Below, piece after piece: positions 38,509 to 48,450 of a stretch of 55,463 nt of DNA (its first letter is position 1; every line of letters starts with the position of its first letter). Origin of the DNA: Proteiniphilum sp. (GTDB taxonomy: Bacteria; Bacteroidota; Bacteroidia; Bacteroidales; Dysgonomonadaceae). Location: the NCBI GenBank assembly GCA_011620695.1, contig WOYT01000137.1:1-55463 (forward strand). The letters run 5' to 3'. The notes below the pieces were generated by a model that had not been told where the DNA came from, did not search any database, and worked only from the letters and a program-made list of their open reading frames with translations. A program made the translations under genes and the position numbers.

Positions 38509-38875
38509 TGAATTTCTAAAATGATCTTAGCTTTTCCGTAATTCCCGCTGAGGATACAAATTTTGGAAAAATAAACGAGATAAAAAAATGATTTTTTTTC
38601 GCTTTCCTTGCTTTCAAAAAAAAACGTTATTTATCAACAAAATAGAGCCAATCATCTGTTTTTCAGATTATTACAGAATCAAAGATGAGTCAACCCAATT
38701 GATATTCAAGTTGATATCAAAACCGAACTTCAACCCTCCACTTCCTGAAATTATTTCATTTTTGTTACGTAAAGTCAGCCACTCAAGATGTTTCAACCTA
38801 AATTTTGCAGGAATACTTATTTAGATTGATTCTATTTAAATAATCCGACATATTTAAAATTGAAACCTCCCGGAA

Positions 38876-39769
38876 TCAAAACAGACTTACTTTTACGCTC
38901 AGGTAACGACCGGGGTTTAGCCTGATATCCTCCAACAGTTTGGTAGCGGTATTGATGGTTACATTGAGGCTGTCATGCAGTTTGGTGTCATTCATCAGCA
39001 AACCCAGCGAGTTGTCTTTGCTGTTGATTTTTGCGGAGAGTTGCTTCAGATTGTTGACTGTTTCATCGATGCCGGCGTAGGTACGGTTAAGATCCATTGT
39101 ACTGAGCTCACCGCTCACCTTGTTTAGATCCGCCGTGACCAGTTGAAGATTGCGGCTGATTTCAGGCAGATCATTTTCAACGGCTGCCATTATCCTGTTG
39201 AGGCTGCTACTGCTTTGATTCAGCTGCTTCACCGTCTGATCAATCCCCCTGATCGACTCATCCCAGGAGGGGTGAGCAACGATCTGCTGCAGGGAGAGCA
39301 GAAGCGAGTCGATCCGCAGGAAGATGGAATCAGCCTGGGGCATCAGCTTTGCCGCACCATCCATCAATCCGATCACTTTTTTGCCACTTATGGTGTCACC
39401 CGGCTGCAACAGGGTCGTGGCGTTACCCAGTACCAGCGTTGCCAGAGAGGCGCCGAAGAGATCGGTGCCATACTCCACATAACTGTCCTCCGGAATGGGA
39501 AACTCCTCTTCCAGGTTGATCGCAACTGCGAAGCGCATCGGATCGGTTTCCGCCATCGCGATGCTGCTGATCAATCCCACCTGATAACCTTTCACATAGA
39601 CGGGAGAGGAGAGCAGCAGGCTGGTGACATCATCGAAGAGAGCGTAATATTGCTTTTGTTGTTTCAATACATTGATCCCTTTCAGGAAGTTGATGCCAAA
39701 ATAGATCATAAAAAGGCTGGCGAGAAAAGCCACGCCAATAAGCGCATTTCTGGATATTTTTTTCTTCAT
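38876..39769 (-). CDS. MCE/MlaD family protein
   Basis: N-terminal TM, YYALFDDVTSLLLSSPVYVKGYQVGLISSI, MCE domain. Confidence 0.88.
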   Translation of the reverse strand: MKKKISRNALIGVAFLASLFMIYFGINFLKGINVLKQQKQYYALFDDVTSLLLSSPVYVKGYQVGLISSIAMAETDPMRFAVAINLEEEFPIPEDSYVEYGTDLFGASLATLVLGNATTLLQPGDTISGKKVIGLMDGAAKLMPQADSIFLRIDSLLLSLQQIVAHPSWDESIRGIDQTVKQLNQSSSSLNRIMAAVENDLPEISRNLQLVTADLNKVSGELSTMDLNRTYAGIDETVNNLKQLSAKINSKDNSLGLLMNDTKLHDSLNVTINTATKLLEDIRLNPGRYLSVKVSLF

Positions 39770-39778
39770 CTCTTTTAA

Positions 39779-40873
39779 TTATTTCACACGTTGCCCATCC
39801 ACAAGCTCAATCACAAATGCATCCTTGAATTTACGGCGCACTTCACGCAGGGTAGGGGTGATCTCCTCCTGACTGTGACTACTGCCGTAGGTGTACTTGT
39901 ACAAACCACCATCCATATAATGTTCCACCGGATCAAGTCCCTTGAAGACTTTCGCCCCTCTCTCATACTTGCGGGAGGAGGTGAGGAACTGGATCCGGTA
40001 TTCCCGCTCCCCGGCAGTGACATCACCCGGGGAGGCTACACCCACAGCGGCTGATGATGAAGAGTTGCTATTGAATACGTAACTCTTCTTGTCATGCTCC
40101 CGCTTGTACTCCCTGAAGCCGTTGTAGATAGCTGTGGCCAATGCATTCTGACCACTGCTGCTCTTCAGGTATTTCTCTTCTGATGGGTTGCTGATATAGC
40201 CTAATTCCACCAGTATGCTGGGCATGGCAACCTCCCGGAGTACCAGGAAGCCGGCCTGTCTCACATTGCGGTTCACCCGCTTGGCGCCGGTGACCAGCTG
40301 ATTCTGTACGATGGTGGCAAGGTACACACTTTGCGAGAGAAAAGTATTGGCCATGAACTCGAAAATGATGTATGATTCCGGCTCATTGGGATTAAAGCCT
40401 TCATATTTGAGCGAATAATCCTCTTCATACATAATCACCGCGTTCTCTGCTTTAGCCACATCCAGGTTATCCTTGCTGCGATGCAATCCAAGTACAAACG
40501 TCTCCACGCCGCGCGGGGAGGTACGTCTTCGATCCAGCGCGTTGCAATGGAGCGAAATGAAGAGGTCGGCATGTGCCTTGTTGGCAACCTCGGCCCGTTT
40601 GTTCAGCTCCACAAAGTGGTCGCTGTCACGTGTATAGATCACCTTTACATCGTCGTGATGCTGTTCGATGAGTGTCCCAAGCTTGAGTCCCACCGATAAG
40701 ACGATATCTTTTTCACGCGAAGTGGCTCCTACAGCCCCTGGATCTTTGCCGCCATGACCAGGATCAATCACCACCGTGAAAGGCCTGTTTTGTGCGAATG
40801 AATGGTTGTGATGAAAAATGGTAAGCGTAAAAACCAATAAAAGCGCAACCAAAAAGTGTCTGCTCGGCATCAT
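39779..40873 (-). CDS. N-acetylmuramoyl-L-alanine amidase (Amidase_3)
   Basis: VVIDPGHGGKDPGAVG; YTRDSDHFVELNKRAEVANKAHADLFISLHCNA. Confidence 0.93.
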   Translation of the reverse strand: MMPSRHFLVALLLVFTLTIFHHNHSFAQNRPFTVVIDPGHGGKDPGAVGATSREKDIVLSVGLKLGTLIEQHHDDVKVIYTRDSDHFVELNKRAEVANKAHADLFISLHCNALDRRRTSPRGVETFVLGLHRSKDNLDVAKAENAVIMYEEDYSLKYEGFNPNEPESYIIFEFMANTFLSQSVYLATIVQNQLVTGAKRVNRNVRQAGFLVLREVAMPSILVELGYISNPSEEKYLKSSSGQNALATAIYNGFREYKREHDKKSYVFNSNSSSSAAVGVASPGDVTAGEREYRIQFLTSSRKYERGAKVFKGLDPVEHYMDGGLYKYTYGSSHSQEEITPTLREVRRKFKDAFVIELVDGQRVK

Positions 40874-40973
40874 CTGAATTTCTTTTCCACAAAAATAGAT
40901 ATTTATTTCATTGAGGCAAAAAAATGGAGCTACCCATGGCAACTCCACATATGCTAATGAAATCTTGAAACCG

Positions 40974-42098
40974 TTATGGCATCAATTCCTCCAGCTTGGC
41001 AACCAGTGCTTCACCTCTCAGGTTCTTCTCGATGATCATACCCTCTTTGTCGAGCAGAATGGTGTGGGGAATACCCTGGATGGCATACAGATCAACCACC
41101 GGACTATCCCAGTACATCAGATCCGACATCTGGGGCCAGGTCATGTTCATCTGACTGATGCCATCAAGCCACTGTGAGCGATCCTGATCCAAAGAGACAC
41201 CCACCACCTCGAATCCTTTCGATTTATACCTGTCGTAGGCGGCTACCAGGTTGGGCATCTCCTGGCGGCAGGGAGCACACCAGGCGGCCCAGAAGTCCAC
41301 CAATACATACTTGCCCTGGCCGGCGTAGTCGGAGAGGGAGACATCGTTTCCCTCGGTATCTTTCAGTGTGAAATCGACAAATTTCTTACCGATGGCCACT
41401 TTCTCCAGATTCTCAAGCCGTTTTATCACACGTTGTATGTTCTTGTCCGACTTGAAATCGGCATCAGCCAGATCCAGTATCTCACGCTGCTGTTCCGGTT
41501 CAAACATCGAGGAGGAGGCCATGAATGAGTACTGCCCCAGGTCGTTACCGATATTTTCCTTGATGAAGTCAAAGTTCAGCATGATCATCTGGTTGCTGAT
41601 GCTGTCGTAACTGTCATTGATCTCTGCCTCCAACTCCTGGGTAACGGTGCCGGAAGCCTGAGCACTATTGTAGCGCTCTACCACCTTCCGCATCTGAAGT
41701 CCCAGCTCCCGCTGTTTGGCTCTGAAATCGGTATAGGCTTCGTTGACCTTTGAGCCACTCACCGTCACCACACTATCGAAAGAGACTTTCAGTCTGCCCG
41801 GTTCAAGCAGAACCGGTATGCGGTTCTCCTGCCGGGGGGCTACCGACTCATCCAGGAGAATGAAACGCAAACGGGCAGCATCGGCCGCTCCTCTGAAGGT
41901 AAACTGACCATTCTCCACTACCGCCGTATCGGTGGTCACCATGGCGTCGTCGGTCATCTCCTGAAGATAGACGCTGGTACCTTCAAAATCGGGATTGGCA
42001 ACAGTTCCTTTGATGGTGTACTCGTTTGCATTCTGACATGAGATCAGAATCAGTGCCGAGATAAAAAGATAAAACAATTTCTTCATATTCCTTTTCAT
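40974..42098 (-). CDS. TlpA-like thioredoxin-fold lipoprotein (DUF4369-like N-terminus)
   Basis: SALILISCQNANEYTIKGTV; VDFWAAWCAPCRQEMPNLVAAY. Confidence 0.88.
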   Translation of the reverse strand: MKRNMKKLFYLFISALILISCQNANEYTIKGTVANPDFEGTSVYLQEMTDDAMVTTDTAVVENGQFTFRGAADAARLRFILLDESVAPRQENRIPVLLEPGRLKVSFDSVVTVSGSKVNEAYTDFRAKQRELGLQMRKVVERYNSAQASGTVTQELEAEINDSYDSISNQMIMLNFDFIKENIGNDLGQYSFMASSSMFEPEQQREILDLADADFKSDKNIQRVIKRLENLEKVAIGKKFVDFTLKDTEGNDVSLSDYAGQGKYVLVDFWAAWCAPCRQEMPNLVAAYDRYKSKGFEVVGVSLDQDRSQWLDGISQMNMTWPQMSDLMYWDSPVVDLYAIQGIPHTILLDKEGMIIEKNLRGEALVAKLEELMP

Positions 42099-42339
42099 AA
42101 TGGTTTTTAGTGGACAAAGATATGCAAAATGGCGGGATTTAGCAACAACTGAGGGGTATTTTTCAATGAAGACAATATTCAGCTCTTCAGGCCGTTTGCT
42201 AAATAACAGCCAGGAAGCCGATGAAAAAAGAGCATACACGAGAAGAGAAGAAGAGCAATAAAGCATCTCCCAGGGAGCGGGTGCAACCCTCTCAATCATC
42301 CCTTGTGATCATCCGTCAGTATGCAAGATGCTGCCGCCC

Positions 42340-42369
42340 AATAAAAAAGCTGCCCCACGGCGGACAGCT
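42340..42369 (-). terminator. Intrinsic terminator-like hairpin, minus strand
   Basis: Minus strand AGCTGTCC gccgt GGGGCAGCT TTTTTATT. Confidence 0.5.
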
Positions 42370-42475
42370 GATCATGCTGAACTGAATCGTGGACAGCAAA
42401 TTGCAGGAAGCGGAGCGCAATCAATTTTTACATATAAAAATTTTTCATACCTTTGGGTGCATAAATATCATTTTC

Positions 42476-43126
42476 ATGAGTACAATTGTTGCGCCCTCCT
42501 TGCTGGCAGCCGATTTTCTTCATCTCAAGAGAGACATTGAGATGCTCAACAGAAGCGAGGCAGACTGGATCCATCTGGACATCATGGATGGACTCTTTGT
42601 CCCGAACATATCGTTTGGCTTTCCGGTGATCAACCAACTGAAAGCGATCACACACAAAACACTGGATGCTCACCTGATGATCATGAGCCCGGAGAAATTT
42701 ACCGATGAGATCGCCGCAGCCGGTGTCACCTACATGAATGTCCATTACGAGGCTTGTCCACACCTGCATCGTGTGGTTCAGGTTATTCGCAGCAGAGGAA
42801 TGAAGCCGGCCGTGACCCTGAACCCACATACGCCGGTGGCATTGCTGGAAGAGATTCTGCCTGAGCTGGAGATGGTGCTGCTGATGTCTGTAAACCCGGG
42901 GTTTGGTGGCCAGCAGTTCATTGAGGGAACGGTCAGAAAGGTTGCCAAGCTGAGGGAAATGATTGAGAGAAGTAATCTTCCCACACTGATCGAGGTGGAC
43001 GGTGGCGTCAACCTGGAAACCGGCAGAAGACTTGTGGATGCCGGTGCCGACGTGCTGGTGGCCGGGAGCTCCGTTTTCTCTTCCGACGACCCGGAAGAGA
43101 CCATTCGACAGCTGAAGGCACTCTGA
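42476..43126 (+). CDS. rpe: Ribulose-phosphate 3-epimerase
   Basis: MSTIVAPSLLAADFLHLKRDIEMLNRSEADWIHLDIMDGLFVPNISFG; TACCTTTG promoter just upstream. Confidence 0.96.
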   Translation: MSTIVAPSLLAADFLHLKRDIEMLNRSEADWIHLDIMDGLFVPNISFGFPVINQLKAITHKTLDAHLMIMSPEKFTDEIAAAGVTYMNVHYEACPHLHRVVQVIRSRGMKPAVTLNPHTPVALLEEILPELEMVLLMSVNPGFGGQQFIEGTVRKVAKLREMIERSNLPTLIEVDGGVNLETGRRLVDAGADVLVAGSSVFSSDDPEETIRQLKAL

Positions 43127-43209
43127 TGCATTGGTTTTAATCTGAAGAGGCTATTCTGCCTTTTTTCTTCTGAAAGGCGAAGTTGCAATCTGTTCCTCCC
43201 GCGCGAAAA

Positions 43210-45174
43210 ATGAATGAACTGATTGGTAGGACGCCCTTTTTACGCCTGTTACTACCTGTTGCGGCTGCCATCATTTTGAATCCTTTTCTATCCGACAACA
43301 GGATACTGTCAGTAGTGCTGATGCTGACGGGGCTTTCGCTCATCCTCCTCTCTTACTTTCGTGATGAGAACCCTCAGTTTACAGACAGGTGGCTCTTTGG
43401 TGCCGGCAGTTACCTGTTTCTATTCGCGCTTACCCTGCTCCAATGCCATGAGCAATCCGTGCAGAGGGCGTACAACTTCCCCGACAGAGCCTGCACCTAC
43501 CTTGCCACCGTGCAGGAGATCCCCGAAGAGAAAGCACGTTCGGTGCAATGCCCGGTGCGCACGGTACATCCAATTGAAAAGAAGCTGATGTTATACCTGG
43601 AGAAGAGCAGTGCTGCTGCGCTGCTGCTGCCCGGGGATGAGATCATCTTCACCGCACAGCCGGAACCATTTCAAAATTTTGGCAACCCCGGGGAATGGGA
43701 CTATGCGGGATACATGCACAACAAGGGTTTTGCAGCCAGGGATTTTATCGGGAGAGATGAGTGGCAGCTAACGGGAAGAAAGCGTGTTACCCCTCATCTG
43801 CTGGCGCAACGTTGCCGGATCAGGGTCCTCCGCTTCTACCGTTCACTGGGACTGGAGGGGGACACCTTTGCCTTTATAGCAGCGGTAACCCTGGGATACA
43901 AAGCCTACCTCTCGGACGACATCGAAGAGGCTTTTCGTGCCTCAGGCACCGCACATCTGCTGGCGGTCAGCGGATTGCATACGGGGGTCATCTACATGAT
44001 TCTCTCCCTGCTGCTCACGCCACTTGGCAACAGGGGAAGAGGGTTTATCCTTCGCCAATGGGTGATCATCCTCATGCTATGGGGATATGCTTTTCTGGCG
44101 GGATTATCCCCCTCAGTTGTGCGAGCAGTGATCATGCTATCGCTCTATTGTCTGGGGCAGCTGCGGCATATGAGCGGCTTCACCGCGAACACGCTGGCAG
44201 CAGCCGCCTTTCTGATCCTGCTTTTTCAGCCATACAGCCTCTATGACATCAGCTTTCAGTTGAGCTTCGGCGCCGTCTGCTCGATTCTCTGGTTCCAACC
44301 CCGACTCAGCTCACTGATCAGACCAAAAAAGAGAATGGTGGCATACCTCTGGAAGCTGATGACACTCTCCCTGTCTGCACAGCTGGGTCTCTTCCCCCTC
44401 GTTCTCCACCATTTTGGCACTTTCCCCACCTGGTTTTTCCTCTCCAACATCATGCTGATACCGCTCATGGGAGGTATCATCTATTCTCTGATACCGTTGC
44501 TGATAACCGGATGGCTGCATGTCACCCTCACGAGCTTTCCCGAGTTGCTGCAGTTGCTGCTACGCCACCTGGTACAGATACTCACCAACATCATGCTGCA
44601 TACTGTTCAGTTCATGGAGTCTCTTCCCTGTGCACAGCTCACCGGGTTGCATATCTCTCTGCCCGCAACCATCCTGCTGTTGCTCTTCATCTTTCCATTC
44701 AGTCATTTCCTTCGTAATAAACAGCCCCGCACCCTGATCTTCGCCCTCTCATCGTTGCTCTCTTTTCAACTGCTCCTGCTGCAGGAGCAACTTCACACTG
44801 AGCCACCACAGATGGTGGTGCTGAACAAGAGACCCAACAGTGAGATATCGCTCTGTGTGGATGGGAGATGCCAACCCATCGTGGTACCGGTAAACGGGAT
44901 ATTGCCCCATCCTCAAAAAAAGATCCTGCGACTTTCTGACGGATCGTTCAATCATTTCAGGACTCACACCATATTTCCTGTAGATATCCTGATTCTTTCC
45001 CACCACTGCTGTTTCGACATGGAACAGCTCTGTCGTCTCTTTCAGCCCTCACTGATTGTAATTGACAGCTCACTGCCACGCCAGTCGGCAGCCCACGTTG
45101 CCGCGGAATGCCGCATCAGAGGTATTCCACTACACGATGTGCAACAAAAAGGGGCCTTTTCGCTGAATTTTTAG
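43210..45174 (+). CDS. ComEC/Rec2 family competence protein
   Basis: GTAHLLAVSGLHTGVIYMILS; AGLSPSVVRAVIM; QLSFGAV. Confidence 0.9.
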   Translation: MNELIGRTPFLRLLLPVAAAIILNPFLSDNRILSVVLMLTGLSLILLSYFRDENPQFTDRWLFGAGSYLFLFALTLLQCHEQSVQRAYNFPDRACTYLATVQEIPEEKARSVQCPVRTVHPIEKKLMLYLEKSSAAALLLPGDEIIFTAQPEPFQNFGNPGEWDYAGYMHNKGFAARDFIGRDEWQLTGRKRVTPHLLAQRCRIRVLRFYRSLGLEGDTFAFIAAVTLGYKAYLSDDIEEAFRASGTAHLLAVSGLHTGVIYMILSLLLTPLGNRGRGFILRQWVIILMLWGYAFLAGLSPSVVRAVIMLSLYCLGQLRHMSGFTANTLAAAAFLILLFQPYSLYDISFQLSFGAVCSILWFQPRLSSLIRPKKRMVAYLWKLMTLSLSAQLGLFPLVLHHFGTFPTWFFLSNIMLIPLMGGIIYSLIPLLITGWLHVTLTSFPELLQLLLRHLVQILTNIMLHTVQFMESLPCAQLTGLHISLPATILLLLFIFPFSHFLRNKQPRTLIFALSSLLSFQLLLLQEQLHTEPPQMVVLNKRPNSEISLCVDGRCQPIVVPVNGILPHPQKKILRLSDGSFNHFRTHTIFPVDILILSHHCCFDMEQLCRLFQPSLIVIDSSLPRQSAAHVAAECRIRGIPLHDVQQKGAFSLNF

Positions 45175-45210
45175 TACTTTTGTTGTTTCTCATCAATTGA
45201 AAAGTACGCT

Positions 45211-46269
45211 ATGAAGTTTACCGAATCACTCACCGATGTGATTGAACCGGAAAAGGTGGATCAGATCATGCAGGCCATCGACGAAGCCCGCCAGATCGTG
45301 ATCACCACTCACCTCTCCCCCGATGGCGATGCACTGGGTTCATCGCTCGCGCTCTACCATTACCTGACGGGTCGCGGCAAGCATGTCAGGATCATCGTGC
45401 CCAACTCTTTCCCCTATTACCTGAAATGGATGAAAGGTGCCAGTGAGATCAGCGTAGCCGAGTACAATCCTGAGGCAGCCAGACATATCCTGCTGCATGC
45501 CGACCTGATCTTCTCGCTCGACTACAACATCCCCAAGCGGATAGGACTGATGGCACCCATGCTGGAAGCAGCTCCTGCCAGAAAGATCCTGATTGATCAC
45601 CACCTCCTGCCCGGGAACGACTTCAACATCGTGGTCTCTCACCCGGAGATATCATCCACCAGCGAGCTGATATTCCGTCTGTTGTTCCACGCGGGCAGGT
45701 ACCAGGAGCTGTCGCAGGCAGCGGCGGAGTGCATCTATTGCGGCATGATGACCGATACCGGCGGGTTCACCTACAATTCGAGTGATCCGGAGATCTATGA
45801 GATTATCAGCCTGCTGCTGCGCAAGGAGATTGATAAGGATGCCATCTATTCAAAGGTGTTCCACAACTACTCTGCCGATCGGTTCCGGCTGCTGGGCTTC
45901 ACGCTGTCGCAACGCATGGAGATCTATCCTGACCTGCACGCTGCGCTGATCTGGCTTTCGAAAGAGGATCAGACACAGTTTCAAGTCTGCAAGGGAGATA
46001 CAGAGGGGTTCGTGAACTACCCCCTCAGCATCAAGGGAATTATCTTCTCCACTTTCATTCGTGAAGATGAGGGATTGATAAAGCTCTCTTTCCGCTCCCA
46101 GCGCTCATTTCCCTGCAACGAATTTGCTGCCGACTTCTTCAATGGTGGCGGCCATCTGAATGCCTCAGGGGGCGAGTTTTATGGCTCACTTGAGATGGCA
46201 TTGCAGACCTATGCCGAGGGACTCAAACAATATGAGGAGATTCTGAAACAAACGATGACTCAGGAATAA
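45211..46269 (+). CDS. DHH/DHHA1 phosphoesterase (NrnA-like)
   Basis: ITTHLSPDGDALGSSLALYHYL; ILIDHHLLPG; GGGHLNASGGEF. Confidence 0.92.
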   Translation: MKFTESLTDVIEPEKVDQIMQAIDEARQIVITTHLSPDGDALGSSLALYHYLTGRGKHVRIIVPNSFPYYLKWMKGASEISVAEYNPEAARHILLHADLIFSLDYNIPKRIGLMAPMLEAAPARKILIDHHLLPGNDFNIVVSHPEISSTSELIFRLLFHAGRYQELSQAAAECIYCGMMTDTGGFTYNSSDPEIYEIISLLLRKEIDKDAIYSKVFHNYSADRFRLLGFTLSQRMEIYPDLHAALIWLSKEDQTQFQVCKGDTEGFVNYPLSIKGIIFSTFIREDEGLIKLSFRSQRSFPCNEFAADFFNGGGHLNASGGEFYGSLEMALQTYAEGLKQYEEILKQTMTQE

Positions 46270-46370
46270 CCCATTTTTTAAGAATCGATAATGTTTATTT
46301 CGGTGCAATCCCGTTATTTTTAGCACTAATTGTGTACTTTTGCAGTCTATCAATTATATGGCAGAGACCT

Positions 46371-46925
46371 ATGAACAAAACAGACCTGATAATTACCGCA
46401 CTTTTGGGCGTGCTGCTCATCTTCCCCTCCTGTGAGAATCAGAAGACCTATGCAGATTACCTGAATGATGAAGCAAAAGCAATTGAACTTTTCATTGCGC
46501 AACAACAGCTGACCATTCTGGATAAATACCCCACCGACGGGAAGTTCGGGGAGAAAGAGTTCTATAAGGACCCCAATACCGAGGTTTACTATCACGTCAT
46601 TTCTTACGGAGATACAACTGAAAGGCTCAGTTCGGGTGAGACGGTCTATATCCGCTTTAGTGGCCTCCACTATTTCATGTCGAATGACACTACCCGTTAC
46701 GCCAACTTGGTTTATCCTGAAGAGATCAAATACTTCGGACCGGTTAACTCATACACCAAGAGCTACTACAGCACCCCCGGCTGGATGGTACCCCTGGAGC
46801 ATGTGGGTCACAACGGCGAGGTAAAGATGATCATTCCATTCAATATGGGATCTTCCTACGATAGGTCTCAATACCAACCCTCCTATTACGATTGGGTGCA
46901 GTATCGATTTGAGAACCGTTATTGA
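46371..46925 (+). CDS. DUF4827-like lipoprotein
   Basis: LLIFPSCENQKTYADYLNDEAKAIELFI; TACTTTTG promoter at 46335-46342 supports start at 46371. Confidence 0.75.
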   Translation: MNKTDLIITALLGVLLIFPSCENQKTYADYLNDEAKAIELFIAQQQLTILDKYPTDGKFGEKEFYKDPNTEVYYHVISYGDTTERLSSGETVYIRFSGLHYFMSNDTTRYANLVYPEEIKYFGPVNSYTKSYYSTPGWMVPLEHVGHNGEVKMIIPFNMGSSYDRSQYQPSYYDWVQYRFENRY

Positions 46926-46968
46926 GCGTTTCATCATTTCAGCATAAAACCGACAGAAAGAACAACCC

Positions 46969-48351
46969 ATGACATTGATCAAATCCATCTCCGGTATCAG
47001 AGGTACAATTGGCGGTGAGCCGGGGGAAAATCTAACACCTGCCGATATCGTACGATTTACGTCAGCCTATGCCACTTTTATCAGGAATCAATCAGATCTG
47101 GAGAAACCCAGGATAGTGGTAGGCCGTGACGCACGCATTTCGGGCGAGATGGTACACCGTATCATCACAGGCACGCTCATGGCTATGGGATGCAACGTGA
47201 CCGACATCGGGATGGCCACCACCCCCACCACCGAGATTGCGGTGACCCGTGAAAAAGCTGACGGAGGCATCATCATCACAGCCAGCCACAACCCGCGGCA
47301 ATGGAACGCCCTGAAGCTGCTAAACAGCCAGGGTGAATTTCTGAACGCAGCAGAGGGCGCTCAGATCCTGGCACTGGCTGAGAGTGGCAACTACTCATTC
47401 TCATCGGTGGATGAGCTGGGGAAGATCACTCAGAAACAGTTTCTTCATGAACATATCCAGTCGGTACTTTCACTGGAACTGGTTGACGCTGAGGCTATCA
47501 AGGCTGCCAACTTCCGTGTGGCGGTTGACTGCGTCAACTCGGTTGGCGGCATCGCCATCCCGGAGCTGCTCTATGCACTGGGCGTAAAAGAGATCTTCAA
47601 GTTACACTGTGCTCCGCATGGTCACTTCTCCCACAACCCAGAACCGCTGCCGCAGCACCTCACAGAGCTCTCCTCGCTGACGCGCAGCTCCAGGGCTACC
47701 GTCGGATTTGCGGTTGACCCTGATGTGGATCGTCTGGCGATCTACTGCGAGGATGGCGAACCTTTCGGGGAGGAGTACACCCTGGTAGCGGTGGCCGACT
47801 ATATCCTGCAGCACACTCCGGGGAACACCGTCTCTAACCTCAGCTCCAGCCGTGCCCTGCGCGATGTCACCCTTGCCAGGGGCGGCAGCTATTACGCCGC
47901 AGCGGTGGGAGAGGTAAACGTGGTGGAGAAGATGAAAGCGGTGAATGCGGTGATTGGTGGCGAGGGCAACGGCGGTGTAATCTATCCCGCCTCTCACTAC
48001 GGCAGGGATGCACTGGTGGGGATCGCGCTCTTCCTCACCTACCTGGCCCGTACGGGTAAGAGACCCTCGGAGTTGCGGAAGGAATACCCCGCCTACTACA
48101 TGGCAAAGCAGAAAGTGGAGCTGACACCCGAGATTGACACCGATGCGATATTGCAGCAAATGAAAGCGCGTTTCAGCGACCAGCAGGTGACCGATATCGA
48201 TGGGGTGAAGATCGACTTCCCGGACAAATGGGTCCACCTGCGTAAATCAAACACGGAACCGATTATCCGCATCTATTCGGAGGCGGCCACGCTTGAAGCT
48301 GCCGAGAAAATCGGAAAAGAAATTATTGACCTGATCAGGGAGCTGGTATAA
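46969..48351 (+). CDS. glmM: Phosphoglucosamine mutase
   Basis: IITASHNPRQWNALKL; VDPDVDRLAI; GEGNGGVIYP; RKSNTEPIIRIY. Confidence 0.93.
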   Translation: MTLIKSISGIRGTIGGEPGENLTPADIVRFTSAYATFIRNQSDLEKPRIVVGRDARISGEMVHRIITGTLMAMGCNVTDIGMATTPTTEIAVTREKADGGIIITASHNPRQWNALKLLNSQGEFLNAAEGAQILALAESGNYSFSSVDELGKITQKQFLHEHIQSVLSLELVDAEAIKAANFRVAVDCVNSVGGIAIPELLYALGVKEIFKLHCAPHGHFSHNPEPLPQHLTELSSLTRSSRATVGFAVDPDVDRLAIYCEDGEPFGEEYTLVAVADYILQHTPGNTVSNLSSSRALRDVTLARGGSYYAAAVGEVNVVEKMKAVNAVIGGEGNGGVIYPASHYGRDALVGIALFLTYLARTGKRPSELRKEYPAYYMAKQKVELTPEIDTDAILQQMKARFSDQQVTDIDGVKIDFPDKWVHLRKSNTEPIIRIYSEAATLEAAEKIGKEIIDLIRELV

Positions 48352-48384
48352 CCACAGCTCTGAACAACATATTTTAATTACCGT

Positions 48385-48420
48385 TCATATGCCACCTCAT
48401 CCCGATGACGTGGCATATGA
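48385..48420. repeat. Perfect 11-bp inverted repeat downstream of glmM
   Basis: TCATATGCCAC / GTGGCATATGA, 14-nt loop. Confidence 0.75.
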
Positions 48421-48450
48421 GTTAGATAAACAGAAACGCATTTCAAGGAG

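Noticed and set aside
47602-48237. 211-aa minus-strand ORF
   Set aside because: Antisense shadow of glmM.
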